Shown here: one piece after another, positions 1-7,816 of the stretch | Numbering within the stretch: the stretch's first letter is position 1 | Layout of the letters: the number at the start of each line of letters is the position of its first letter | Assembly: GCA_023254645.1 (NCBI GenBank) | Contig: JALRLA010000040.1 | Location: forward strand, 1 to 19,852 | Length of the DNA: 19,852 nucleotides | Direction: 5' to 3' | Source: Bacteroidia bacterium | GTDB lineage: Bacteria; Bacteroidota; Bacteroidia; NS11-12g; UBA955 | The notes under the pieces: generated by a model | Seen by the model: only the letters and a program-made list of their open reading frames with translations | Databases searched by the model: none | What the model was told of the DNA's origin: nothing | Translations under genes and position numbers: made by a program

Positions 1-2
1 CC

Positions 3-89
3 TCCCTTTCAAATGCAGAAATAGAAAAAAATATTATCGAATTAGCTCAAAAAGCAAAGATTCGGGTACCTCAAATTCTCAAAGCATGA
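3..89 (+). CDS. C-terminal tail of an unidentified protein (partial, runs in from the left edge)
   Basis: Frame 3 is open from the window edge to a TGA at 87-89 and encodes 28 residues that read like ordinary protein (SLSNAEIEKN..., ending VPQILKA). The alternative open frame 2 over the same bases gives a Lys/Arg/Ser/Asn-rich string, as expected of a shifted frame, so frame 3 is preferred. The TGA overlaps the ATG of the next gene in an ATGA arrangement, which suggests translational coupling. Too little is visible to name a family. A frameshift joining this frame to the next gene is the alternative explanation. Confidence 0.4.
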   Translation, partial: SLSNAEIEKNIIELAQKAKIRVPQILKA

Positions 90-397
90 GCAGTTCAGAA
101 TCAGGTGTGGGTTCAATAGAGGGTACTAAAAATTGTTTGATTGGTTATGATTGGGTTTACCCGAATGGCAGCAACCCAACGGGAGCTTGGAAGTTTTCTT
201 CAGATGGTACTTTTAATTCCAGTACTACCATGTTCGGGGGTATGAGTACCTGGGGAAATTGGGAAGTAACAAGTCCTGGAAAGGTAACAATCACGTATAC
301 TAGAACTTCAGAAGGCACGATACCACAAGGTCAAACGTTGAGAATGTCTTCGTGCAACAGCCTTAAAGTAGGTTCTACCACCTATATCAAAGATTGA
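86..397 (+). CDS. Small lipocalin-like hypothetical protein
   Basis: This encodes 103 residues from ATG 86. The first 15 residues are Ser/Gly-rich with no signal peptide. Residues about 17-103 look like a small beta-sheet domain: a GAWKFSSDGTF strand-turn followed by WGNWEV and KVTITYT, a pattern resembling the lipocalin-like modules common in Bacteroidota surface proteins. Two cysteines (in KNCLIGYD and MSSCNS) could pair. No family is recognised with certainty. Frame 2 stays open upstream to the window edge, so the real protein could instead start outside the window. If the ATG is right, the gene overlaps its upstream neighbour by 4 bases. The stretch is AT-richer than the central genes. 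Confidence 0.5.
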   Translation: MSSSESGVGSIEGTKNCLIGYDWVYPNGSNPTGAWKFSSDGTFNSSTTMFGGMSTWGNWEVTSPGKVTITYTRTSEGTIPQGQTLRMSSCNSLKVGSTTYIKD

Positions 398-439
398 TTC
401 TTAGGTCTTGCCTGAAGTAGCCAATAGTCATCGTTTAGG

Positions 440-1930
440 TCAATCCAAGGTCTGGTCTAGCAAATAGATCATGCATGCCACGGCAGCGGCTCCGAGTTCG
501 AGTTCGCGTCGGTTGACGTTTTCAAAGACGTCGGTTTCGGCGTGATGCACGTCAAAGTACCGCTGCGAATCGGGAATGAATCCGACCAAACCGACTGACG
601 GATCTTGACGCTTGAGTGGTCCTACATCTGCACCGCCCCCTCCTAGGGTGAGTTCCCCAAAACCGTAGGCGGCCAGCCAAGGTTGGTAAGGCTTGATCAA
701 TGCCAATAGGGATGAGTCGAGGCCAAAACCGCGAGGAACAAAACCACCGCGATCACTTTCTAAAGCAGCGATGTGCTGCTGGCCTTCATTGGCGCATAGT
801 TCAGCGTATTTCAAAGCCCCCTTTAGGCCATTTTCTTCGTTGATCCACCATACGCAGCGCAGCGTATGCCGGGGTTGGTATCCTAACGTTTTCAGCAAGC
901 GCAGAGCTTCAAAGGTATGCATGCAACCGGCGCCGTCGTCGTGGGCTCCTTCGCCCTCGTCCCAAGAGTCGAAGTGACCTCCAAATGCGATGATTTTATT
1001 GGGGAATTCGCGGCCTCTGGTTTCGGCAATGCTGTTTGCACTCATCCGGTCGGGTAGGGTTTGGCAGCCCAATTGCATTTCAATTTGGGCGGGCTCCCAC
1101 TGTTGACGGTACAACCAATCAAGCAAATCGGCGACGCCAGTCGCTACAGCAGCAATGGGTATGCTGTCTATGCCGGCCTGGTAATGCGTTACTCCGGTAT
1201 GGGCGTGCAAGTCGCAGCGATGGCTCATGGATCGAACCAAGACTCCAGTGGCTCCATATTTGGCACATAATGGAGCTCCGTTGACGCGTTGGGTGACGCA
1301 AGAACTGTAGGCCGCAAAGGTGTTAATGAAGTCTTTTTCGAAGGGTCTATTGAGCAAAACTACTCGGCCGAGAAGCTGGCCAAGGCCGCCGAGAGAATCC
1401 AATTCACGTTCGGAATTCACGACCACCAAAGGCCCCAAAACTGAACCCCCTACGCTACCGCCCAGCGCTGGACACTCTAAGCCGTAAATACCCAATGGGT
1501 TGGGTTTTGGATGGGCTTCGTTGTAGGTTTCGCAGTTATAGTCATTCTCCGATAGGTATTTGTATAATTCGCTCAAATTCTGAGAAAGCAAGGTTACCCG
1601 ATCTTCAGTACCTCGTTCCCAACGGGGCACCATTACGGGCTGGGTATAGACCGAATCAAATCCATAGGAAGAGAGCATTTGCTGAGCCCACTGCACCCCC
1701 TTTTCTGCGTTATCACTGCCACTCAATCGAGGACCAACCTCCTTGCACAGGGCTCCTAACTGTTTATAGGAATGGCCGTTGTTCAATGCTTCGGCAACGA
1801 TTTGAGCCATAAAAATGGAGTCTTTTGCAGATTGTGCAACAACAGATTGTATGTTCCAGCATCCCACCAATAATCCCAGTGATAAGTGAAGGAAATGTTT
1901 CTTTGAAAAGCGTGTAAAACCCCATTCCAT
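440..1930 (-). CDS. Secreted M28 family metallopeptidase (carboxypeptidase Q-like)
   Basis: A di-zinc exopeptidase of 496 residues, predicted to act on peptides in the periplasm or outside the cell. Residues about 12-33 form a signal peptide ending VVAQ. The expected ligands are all present: H319 and D321 in GGHFDSWD, D331 in HDDGAG, the E365-E366 pair in NEENG (catalytic base plus ligand), D393 in ESDRGG and H463 in FDVHHAETD. From memory, the ligand spacing matches human carboxypeptidase Q. The region about 150-290 between N-terminal and catalytic parts fits an inserted PA-like domain. A TATATTCG promoter-like element sits four bases before the ATG. It is transcribed towards the small gene ending at 397, with 42 bases between them. 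Aminopeptidase activity cannot be excluded from sequence. Confidence 0.88.
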   Translation of the reverse strand: MEWGFTRFSKKHFLHLSLGLLVGCWNIQSVVAQSAKDSIFMAQIVAEALNNGHSYKQLGALCKEVGPRLSGSDNAEKGVQWAQQMLSSYGFDSVYTQPVMVPRWERGTEDRVTLLSQNLSELYKYLSENDYNCETYNEAHPKPNPLGIYGLECPALGGSVGGSVLGPLVVVNSERELDSLGGLGQLLGRVVLLNRPFEKDFINTFAAYSSCVTQRVNGAPLCAKYGATGVLVRSMSHRCDLHAHTGVTHYQAGIDSIPIAAVATGVADLLDWLYRQQWEPAQIEMQLGCQTLPDRMSANSIAETRGREFPNKIIAFGGHFDSWDEGEGAHDDGAGCMHTFEALRLLKTLGYQPRHTLRCVWWINEENGLKGALKYAELCANEGQQHIAALESDRGGFVPRGFGLDSSLLALIKPYQPWLAAYGFGELTLGGGGADVGPLKRQDPSVGLVGFIPDSQRYFDVHHAETDVFENVNRRELELGAAAVACMIYLLDQTLD

Positions 1931-1934
1931 GTCT

Positions 1935-1942
1935 CGAATATA
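1935..1942 (-). promoter_or_regulatory. Candidate -7 promoter element of the M28 peptidase gene
   Basis: Read on the minus strand this is TATATTCG, one mismatch from the Bacteroidota -7 consensus TAnnTTTG. Only AGAC separates it from the ATG, so transcription would begin at or next to the start codon. No convincing -33 TTTG is seen. Confidence 0.35.
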
Positions 1943-2196
1943 AGGCTTGAGGGTGAGTAGAATCTTTCAGAAAACGAAGAAGATATGGAAAATAAATACG
2001 GGTTGAATTTTAGATCAATTTCATCGTAAAGTTTGGCTGTAACCTGATGGGATTTTGGACCATTAAAAGGTTCACATAAATTGATCTTTGTTGTGTAGCG
2101 CATCCTTGAATCAATCGACTATTTGTAAATTGCGGTCTCTTGTTATCATTGGTATTTTTAAACCTCACCTATGATTCAAGCTACGAAATACGAAAT

Positions 2197-3519
2197 ATGA
2201 CTCAATCTTACTCACGAAGGGTTGCAACCAACATGGTTGTGGCGAATATGATAGGAACTGGAATTTTTACATCTATTGGATTCCAAGTCGCTCCAGGTGC
2301 CATTCCTGATCCGTTTGCTATATTGATGATTTGGTTGTTGGGGGGTGTTCTTTCTGTTTTTGGTGCAACCGCCTATGCAGAAATTGCTACCCATTTTCGC
2401 GAGTCGGGTGGTGAGTATGTTTACTTGAGCAAATTGTACCATCCTATTTTGGGGTTGGCCAGTGGGTGGGTTTCACTGGTAGTTGGTTTCTCAGCGGCAA
2501 GTGCCTCGCTGGGTTTGGCGGCAGGAGAATATTTGGCCACGGCATTAGGGCCGTGGTTAGGATCAAGTCCATTACCGGTTACTCAAACGGTTGCGGTCTT
2601 GTTTGTATTGATCGCCATCGCTATTCAATTTGGAGGCATTCAAAAAGGGGGTTGGGCTCAAAATATATTGACCATTGTAAAGCTTTGTTTCATCATCGCT
2701 CTAATCGCTATTCCACTTTTCATGCTACCAGAGGCCTTGAAAAGTGGGGTTCAATGGACACCGACTGAACGTAGTTGGGATACCATTTTTTCTCTTCCTT
2801 TTGCTGGTTCTTTGGTTTGGGTCATGTTTGCATACAGTGGGTGGAATGCCGCTACATACATTGTAGGAAATATGAAAGATCCAAAGCGCAATTTGCCCCG
2901 TGCTGTTTTAATGGGCACAGGAATCGTCACGCTTTTGTACATGGCGTTGACAGCTGTGTTTTTGTTCAGTGCCCCTATGTCCGAATTGGCAGGGAGAGTG
3001 GATGTCGGTAATTTGGTATTGGAGCGTAGCCTGGGCATGAAAGCGGCTCAATCGTTTACGCTCTTGTTTGCTTTGACCTTGTTGGCGGGAGTGAACGCCA
3101 TGTTTATGGCAGGCCCTCGTGTTGTACAACGAATGGGTCAAGACCACACCATGTTTCGATTTTTTCAGAAGGAAACAGAGAAAGGATCGCCACGACGAGC
3201 CATTTTGGCACAGGGTTTCATTACTTTATTATTCGTACTGTTCACCCCATTCAAAGATATCATTGAATACATCGGAATTACATTAACCTTGTTCTCGCTT
3301 TTGACTGTTTTCGGTGTGTATTTATTGCGCATTCGCAAGCAGTTGAACGCTGAATCAGTCAAAACCTGGGGGTATCCCTTCACACCTGCCATTTTTTTGG
3401 TGGCTGGGGTCTGGATGATGCTCTATTTTGGCTTGAATGACCCATGGAAATTGGCTGCCTCTGTATTGACTTTGTTGCCCGCTATCTTGACCTATAGACT
3501 CAATCGCTCGGCCTCTTAA
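2197..3519 (+). CDS. APC superfamily amino acid permease
   Basis: An inner-membrane carrier of 440 residues with about 12 hydrophobic segments, most likely importing or exchanging amino acids. The N-terminal NMIGTGIF is the glycine-rich TM1 motif that binds the substrate amino and carboxyl groups in this superfamily. AEIATHFRESGGEYVYL matches the conserved TM2/loop signature of LAT-like carriers, and DPKRNLPRA matches the conserved loop after TM6. The frame is open back to a TTG at 2140, but the ATG at 2197 gives MTQSYSRR followed directly by TM1 and is preferred. It stands alone: the M28 gene is divergent, 266 bases away, and the VOC gene follows after 84 bases. Substrate cannot be told from sequence. 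The 266-base gap upstream is AT-rich and shows no other gene. Confidence 0.88.
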   Translation: MTQSYSRRVATNMVVANMIGTGIFTSIGFQVAPGAIPDPFAILMIWLLGGVLSVFGATAYAEIATHFRESGGEYVYLSKLYHPILGLASGWVSLVVGFSAASASLGLAAGEYLATALGPWLGSSPLPVTQTVAVLFVLIAIAIQFGGIQKGGWAQNILTIVKLCFIIALIAIPLFMLPEALKSGVQWTPTERSWDTIFSLPFAGSLVWVMFAYSGWNAATYIVGNMKDPKRNLPRAVLMGTGIVTLLYMALTAVFLFSAPMSELAGRVDVGNLVLERSLGMKAAQSFTLLFALTLLAGVNAMFMAGPRVVQRMGQDHTMFRFFQKETEKGSPRRAILAQGFITLLFVLFTPFKDIIEYIGITLTLFSLLTVFGVYLLRIRKQLNAESVKTWGYPFTPAIFLVAGVWMMLYFGLNDPWKLAASVLTLLPAILTYRLNRSAS

Positions 3520-3567
3520 ATTTCACTAGATTCCGTTAGGCTTAGTGTCATTTTGACGCTGATGCCT

Positions 3568-3574
3568 TATTTTG
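3568..3574 (+). promoter_or_regulatory. Candidate -7 element for the VOC-SDR unit
   Basis: TATTTTG, a one-base-shorter version of TAnnTTTG, lies 29 bases before the ATG at 3604. This would leave a leader of roughly 25 bases. It falls inside the open reading frame upstream of the chosen start, which supports 3604 as the start rather than the earlier TTG 3553 or ATG 3562. Confidence 0.3.
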
Positions 3575-3603
3575 CAAGAACCTCAACTCTTCAACCTGTT
3601 CTA

Positions 3604-4662
3604 ATGATTAGCCGCATCAACAGCATTCAACACATTGGACTCGCCGTTCAAGACATGGATGCTGCTCTCAAGTACTACCGCAAATTCTTCGGAATGGACA
3701 TTCCATTTTTTGACTCTGTTCAACCTGCTCCTTTGATGGATGTGTATACCCATGGTAAAACCATCACCAAACGCGCGAGCATGATCATGAATTTGCAAGG
3801 CGGATGTGCCATGGAGGTACTCACTCCGACTTCGTTCAAACCCAGTAAGTCATCTACGCCCATGCAGGTAGGCGATTTGCACATTTTTATGGTACACTTC
3901 AAAACTCGCGATCTGAACAAGCACCACAAGTTTGCCACATCAAATGGAGCCATTGGGGTATCAGAGGTAAAATCCAATCCAGCTGGAACCCAGGTTTACG
4001 ATTTGAAAGACGAAGACGGCAACTGGTTTCGCATGGAGCCGACCCAAGATCTGTACCGCGAAATGCATCACGTTAGCAGTGGTGTTGCCGGATGCAGCAT
4101 TGGGGTCAAGAACATTGACGAGTCTCTGAAGTTGTACCGCGACATTTTTGGGTATGACCGAGTGGAATTCGACCAAACCGGAGTCTTTGATGATTTCAAA
4201 CACTTGCCTGGAGGCGATCAACAATACCGCCGCATTCGCTTGAAGCAAAGCATGCAAACCGGTGGTGGATTTGGCCAATTGGTGGGTGATTCGTTCATCG
4301 AGTTGGTCCAAGCCTTGGACCGCGAACCCAACCGCACTTTCAAGGGCCGCATTTGGGGCGATTCTGGATTTGTGCACTTGGGCTTGGACGTCAAAGGCAT
4401 GAAAGAATTGGGAGGCAAATTGACCGCCGCGGGTCATCCGTTTCGCTGCGATTCAAACGAGGCATTGAGCATGGGTCAGACCAAGGTTCACTGTACCTAC
4501 ATTGATGATGTTGACGGAACCCTGATTGAGATGATTGAAGTGTACAAGGTGCCCATCATTGAAAAGTGGGGCTTGTTCTTGAACGTCGAAAAGCGCGATC
4601 CGCTGAAGCCTTTGCCGGCCTTCATGTTGAAAGCTATGCGGTTCTCTCGCATCAAAGATTGA
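3604..4662 (+). CDS. Tandem VOC-domain protein (glyoxalase/dioxygenase superfamily)
   Basis: The protein has 352 residues and two vicinal-oxygen-chelate domains. Domain 1 (about 6-150) starts IQHIGLAVQDMDAALKYY with H10 at the usual metal-ligand position, E71 in CAMEVL, H98 in MVHFK and E145 in FRMEP. Domain 2 (about 160-315) keeps E233 in SFIELV, H258 in GFVHLGLDV and E309 in TLIEMIEV, but has no His at the position matching H10 (C164/S165), so one site may be altered or non-metal. The arrangement resembles extradiol dioxygenases and 4-hydroxyphenylpyruvate dioxygenase-like proteins, but no specific substrate signature is recognised. A dehydrogenase gene begins one base after its stop, so the two are almost surely cotranscribed and may act on the same compound. 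ATG 3604 is chosen because the VOC domain begins almost at once. Confidence 0.8.
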   Translation: MISRINSIQHIGLAVQDMDAALKYYRKFFGMDIPFFDSVQPAPLMDVYTHGKTITKRASMIMNLQGGCAMEVLTPTSFKPSKSSTPMQVGDLHIFMVHFKTRDLNKHHKFATSNGAIGVSEVKSNPAGTQVYDLKDEDGNWFRMEPTQDLYREMHHVSSGVAGCSIGVKNIDESLKLYRDIFGYDRVEFDQTGVFDDFKHLPGGDQQYRRIRLKQSMQTGGGFGQLVGDSFIELVQALDREPNRTFKGRIWGDSGFVHLGLDVKGMKELGGKLTAAGHPFRCDSNEALSMGQTKVHCTYIDDVDGTLIEMIEVYKVPIIEKWGLFLNVEKRDPLKPLPAFMLKAMRFSRIKD

Positions 4663-4663
4663 T

Positions 4664-5440
4664 ATGGCCAGAGTTTGGGTGACCGGAGCCTCTTCAGGCA
4701 TTGGGCGAGCCCTAGCCTTGGAGTACGCCAAGAGGGGCTATGACTTGGTCATCTCTGCCCGCAACTTGGCTCAATTGGAAGAGGTTAAACAAGCCTGTGG
4801 CGATTCTGTTACGGTCGAAATTGTGCCCATTGATTTGACCGATAGTGCCAGCATCGAGGCGGCCGCCGCTCAGGTTCTCTCCGGCGCATTTGTGGATATA
4901 CTGGTCAACAACGGCGGCATTTCCCAGCGTTCGAAAGCCGAGGAAACACCCTTGGAATTGGATCGCCGCATCATGGAAATCAATTACTTCGGCCATGTGC
5001 AGGTGACCAAAGCCGTCTTGCCCTCTATGTTGGAGCGAGGATTGGGCACCATAGCCGTGACCAGCAGTTTGACAGGCAAATGGGGCTTCTATTTGCGGTC
5101 GGCCTATGCTGCCTCCAAGCACGCCTTGCACGGATTTTACGATTCGCTTCGCATGGAAGTGGAAGACCGTGGAATCCAAATCACCTTGATTACCCCCGGA
5201 TTCATTCGCACCGATATCAGCAAACACGCTGTTGATGCCCAAGGCAAACCCACGGGTGAGATGGATGAAAATCAGGCGAAGGGCATGCCTGTTGAGACCT
5301 GTGCTCGCATCATGGTAGATGGCATTTCAGCCGGCAAACGTGAATTCGGAGTCGGAGGTCGAGAATTGATCGGTTTGAAGCTGGTTCGCTTCGCCCCCAA
5401 GTTGTTCGCCAAGTTGCTGAAAAAGCAGTCGGCTCGTTAA
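4664..5440 (+). CDS. Short-chain dehydrogenase/reductase (SDR)
   Basis: A cytoplasmic NAD(P)-dependent oxidoreductase of 258 residues, classical SDR type. The cofactor motif TGASSGIG is at 7-14, the structural NNGG at 82-85 and the active-site Asn at N107. The Ser-Tyr-Lys core is S134/S135, Y148 and K152 (YAASK), followed by the PGFIRTD segment after strand 6. R33 in SARN after strand 2 favours NADPH. The basic, hydrophobic C-terminus (KLFAKLLKK) resembles membrane-associated DHRS7-like members. The gene starts one base after the VOC gene. Its TAA stop overlaps the stop codon of the opposing transporter gene. Substrate unknown; a lipid or ketone substrate is a guess. Confidence 0.9.
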   Translation: MARVWVTGASSGIGRALALEYAKRGYDLVISARNLAQLEEVKQACGDSVTVEIVPIDLTDSASIEAAAAQVLSGAFVDILVNNGGISQRSKAEETPLELDRRIMEINYFGHVQVTKAVLPSMLERGLGTIAVTSSLTGKWGFYLRSAYAASKHALHGFYDSLRMEVEDRGIQITLITPGFIRTDISKHAVDAQGKPTGEMDENQAKGMPVETCARIMVDGISAGKREFGVGGRELIGLKLVRFAPKLFAKLLKKQSAR

Positions 5441-6828
5441 GCCCCCAACAGCCACATCAACAAGCTGATGATGGCAATCGATAGGGTGTTCATTCGAAGG
5501 CCAATCTTCACCATGTCTTTTTGGGCGATGTAGCCGGTGCCGTAGGCAAAGGTGTTCGCAGCCGTAGCTACGGGAAGCATGAAGGCGCATGAGGCGGCTA
5601 AGGTCGCCGAGCCTAGCAATATCAAAGGAGGCAATCCGCAGGCTTGGGCCAGGGGAAACAACAAAGGCAAGGCCACGGCGGTGGTAGCCAAATTGGAGGT
5701 GATTTCGGTGAGGAAATTGATGGCTGCGACGACCGCTACGAGGACCAGCCAGGTGGGCCATCCGGCAAGGGCGGTGAACCCGCCGGCGAGGTGAGACGCT
5801 AATCCGCTGGCTTCAAAACCGGCTGCCAGGGCCAAGCCACCTCCAAAAAGCAGCAAGGTACCCCAGGGCAAACGGTGAGCATCGCTCCATTCGAAAAGGC
5901 GGCGACCGCTTTGATCGCCGGGCATGAGAAAGAGCGCAAAGGCCCCGAGAAGGGCAATGTGCGTATCGCTGATGTCAGGGAAAAACGGAGTCAAGGTCCA
6001 AGGCTTGCTCATCCAGGCCATGGCAGTGAAGAAAAAGACCCAGGCCACCTTCTTTTCGGCCCCCGACATGGGACCCAAGTCTTTCAGCGCCTTGAGCAAT
6101 TGCTGGTTGTCGATGGGCTCAGATTCTTCAAAGGTTCGCGTCAAGACCCACCAGGCGATGGCCAGCAAGAGAACCGAAACCGGGAATCCCAATTGGAACC
6201 AAGTTCCAAAGTCGATGGCCTCGCCGTACTGTTGTTCGTAGAGGCTGGCCAAGACCAGATTCGGGGGCGTACCAATCAAAGTGGCCATGCCGCCGATAGA
6301 GGCTGCATAGGCAATCGAGAGCATAAGGGCGGTGGCAAAGGGACTCTTGCCTTCTCCATCGAGCTGTTGCAAAATGGACAAGCCGATGGGTAGCATCATC
6401 ACCGCAGTGGCCGTGTTGCTCATCCACATGGAGAGAAAGGCGACGGCTATCATGAAACCCAAGACCAGTTTTTTGCGCTGGGTTCCTACGCGCAGAACGA
6501 TGTTCAAAGCCAGTCGGCGGTGCAAATTCCAGGTTTCCATGCTGCGAGCCAGCACAAAGCCTCCCAAAAAGAGGAACATCATGGGGTCGCCAAATGAAAG
6601 GGCGACAGCCTTGGCGGGCATGATGCCCATCAAGGGAAATAGGAGAATGGGCAGTAAAGCAGTGGCTTCCAAGGCTACGCATTCGCTGATCCACCATAAC
6701 GCCATCCACAAAGCGACCCCCAATGCCAATTGGGTCGTTCCGGTAAACGGGAAACCGGGCGCACACCATAGCAAGAAGCAAATCAACGGACCAAGGGGAA
6801 GGGCAATCTTGCGAAAGGAAAGGCTCAT
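5437..6828 (-). CDS. SLC13 / DASS family sodium:anion symporter
   Basis: An inner-membrane carrier of 463 residues with many hydrophobic segments, expected to couple Na+ to uptake of dicarboxylates, sulfate or related anions. The two repeat signatures of the family are present: SNTATAVMMLP (from 137) and SNLATTAVALP (from 378), each holding the SNT-type hairpin that binds sodium and substrate. GTPPN (186-190) and FLLFGGGLALAAGF, roughly two thirds along, are also typical. The frame opens from a TTG at 6864, but ATG 6828 (MSLSFRKIALPLG) is the better start. Its TAA lies on the same TTAA that stops the convergent SDR gene, so no terminator fits between them. It is divergent from the gene at 6898. 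The second SNL-for-SNT change is seen elsewhere in the family and does not imply loss of function. Confidence 0.88.
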   Translation of the reverse strand: MSLSFRKIALPLGPLICFLLWCAPGFPFTGTTQLALGVALWMALWWISECVALEATALLPILLFPLMGIMPAKAVALSFGDPMMFLFLGGFVLARSMETWNLHRRLALNIVLRVGTQRKKLVLGFMIAVAFLSMWMSNTATAVMMLPIGLSILQQLDGEGKSPFATALMLSIAYAASIGGMATLIGTPPNLVLASLYEQQYGEAIDFGTWFQLGFPVSVLLLAIAWWVLTRTFEESEPIDNQQLLKALKDLGPMSGAEKKVAWVFFFTAMAWMSKPWTLTPFFPDISDTHIALLGAFALFLMPGDQSGRRLFEWSDAHRLPWGTLLLFGGGLALAAGFEASGLASHLAGGFTALAGWPTWLVLVAVVAAINFLTEITSNLATTAVALPLLFPLAQACGLPPLILLGSATLAASCAFMLPVATAANTFAYGTGYIAQKDMVKIGLRMNTLSIAIISLLMWLLGA

Positions 6829-6874
6829 GCAAACAAAGCAAGGGCAAAAACTAAGAATTGCCAACCACCCTTCG

Positions 6875-6882
6875 TATTTTGC
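6875..6882 (+). promoter_or_regulatory. Candidate -7 element for the 6898-7763 gene pair
   Basis: TATTTTGC, close to the Bacteroidota -7 box TAnnTTTG, lies 15 bases before ATG 6898 in the short divergent gap shared with the DASS gene. An out-of-frame ATG at 6885 follows it by two bases, opening a 26-codon frame with no recognisable content. Confidence 0.35.
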
Positions 6883-6897
6883 GCATGAACAAGAGCT

Positions 6898-7341
6898 ATG
6901 AGGAATGGTATTTTGGCAGTTTTCGCCTTGGTAATGTGCGGTTCAGCGCAGGCTCAAAGCGATGACATCAGCATGGCTTCGATCATTGCCGATGCTGAGC
7001 GCTATGTGCAGGTAGTGGAGCACGAATACGGGCAGCAAATCGTGCGCATGGAGTTGGATTTGATCTCTAGCACCAAAGAGGCCTTTCGCACTCTGAGCGG
7101 CGGTTTGGAATACGGCATTGCAGCCTTTGGCGATCAGAACATCAAAGACATAGACCTGAAGATCTACAAGTTTGTCAATGATCAATGGGTCTTGATTGAA
7201 AAAGATAACAAACGAGAGAAGTTAGCCATGGTGACCGTGAGGCCCGAGGTGACTGCCCAGTATATGATCGAAATTAGCGCCTATGAGTTTGCCGAAAACA
7301 AGCACGTGGGCCATTACGGATTGATGATATTTCACCCATGA
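6898..7341 (+). CDS. Secreted hypothetical protein, PPC-like fold suspected
   Basis: The 147-residue protein has a clear signal peptide (MRNGILAVFALVMCGSAQAQ) and so acts outside the cytoplasm. Residues about 75-145 read as a beta domain: DIDLKIYKF, then QWVLIEKD, then TAQYMIEISAYEF and GHYGLMI. This order resembles prepeptidase C-terminal (PPC) domains, which have DLDLYVY, a W/V turn and a YxIxV..Y close. That is inference from pattern only. The stop codon overlaps the ATG of the TonB-like gene (ATGA at 7338-7341), so the two are coupled. Confidence 0.72.
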   Translation: MRNGILAVFALVMCGSAQAQSDDISMASIIADAERYVQVVEHEYGQQIVRMELDLISSTKEAFRTLSGGLEYGIAAFGDQNIKDIDLKIYKFVNDQWVLIEKDNKREKLAMVTVRPEVTAQYMIEISAYEFAENKHVGHYGLMIFHP

Positions 7342-7763
7342 AACACCTGATATTGGCCCTATGCCTGTTGCTAGCTAGCCCTTTGTGGGCCCAAGATGAA
7401 CCCAAAGGAGGCGATGGCCCTGGACCTCAATCTGTCTTGCCTGCGCCCTACGAAGTAGTCGAAAACCAAGCCACATTTCCTGGAGGCATGGACAAATTCT
7501 ACCGCTTTGTAAGCAATGAGTTTCAATACCCTCAGCGTTGCTTCGAAGAGGGGATCAGTGGCTATGTGATGATGCGCTTTGTGGTGGAAATTGACGGCCA
7601 CATCAGCAACATCAAAGTAATGGAACAAACCGAGGCTTGCCCCGAATTTGCCCAAGAAGCCATACGTGTTTTGAAAAAGTCTCCGCGTTGGAAACCAGCC
7701 ATGAATAGTGGCAAAGTTGTTCGCTGTTATTACCAATTGCCGATTTCGTTTCAGTTGGAGTAA
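7338..7763 (+). CDS. Secreted TonB C-terminal domain protein
   Basis: The 141-residue protein carries one TonB_C domain. A cleavable-looking signal peptide (1-18, ending PLWA|Q) replaces the N-terminal membrane anchor and proline-rich linker of true TonB. The domain covers about 47-140: FPGG (47-50), YP (64-65), GYVMMRFVVEIDGHISNIKV (75-94), then the helix ending PRWKPA (116-121) and GKVVR. Proteins of this kind are frequent in Bacteroidota and are often called energy transducer TonB, but without an anchor it cannot couple to ExbBD in the usual way. Three cysteines (C68, C101, C130) in the mature part could allow one disulfide. The gene overlaps the preceding secreted-protein gene by four bases, suggesting a joint envelope role. 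Confidence 0.82.
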   Translation: MKHLILALCLLLASPLWAQDEPKGGDGPGPQSVLPAPYEVVENQATFPGGMDKFYRFVSNEFQYPQRCFEEGISGYVMMRFVVEIDGHISNIKVMEQTEACPEFAQEAIRVLKKSPRWKPAMNSGKVVRCYYQLPISFQLE

Positions 7764-7804
7764 AAGCGCTCGGATTTTTTACCTGTACCCAACACACCAT
7801 TGTG

Positions 7805-7812
7805 TATACTTG
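7805..7812 (+). promoter_or_regulatory. Candidate -7 element of the lipoprotein gene
   Basis: TATACTTG differs from TAnnTTTG at one base and is followed by CGCC and the ATG at 7817. A T-run (7775-7780) about 24 bases upstream could serve as a poor -33 element. The spacing implies a leaderless mRNA. Confidence 0.4.
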
Positions 7813-7816
7813 CGCC

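Noticed and set aside
2100..2196. Promoter for the APC permease in TTTG...TATTTG
   Set aside because: The -7 part lacks the two-base spacer of TAnnTTTG and the spacing is irregular, so I could not support it.
3961..5242. Minus-strand open frames of 158 and 176 codons opposite the VOC and SDR genes
   Set aside because: The plus-strand genes have clear family motifs throughout. The antisense frames have none.
6128..6847. 239-codon minus-strand frame overlapping the DASS gene in another frame
   Set aside because: The DASS frame has both SNT-type motifs and many membrane segments; the other frame is a shifted shadow.
6885..6965. 26-codon frame starting two bases after a -7-like box, before the gene at 6898
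   Set aside because: It overlaps the signal-peptide gene out of frame and its sequence shows no leader-peptide or attenuator features.
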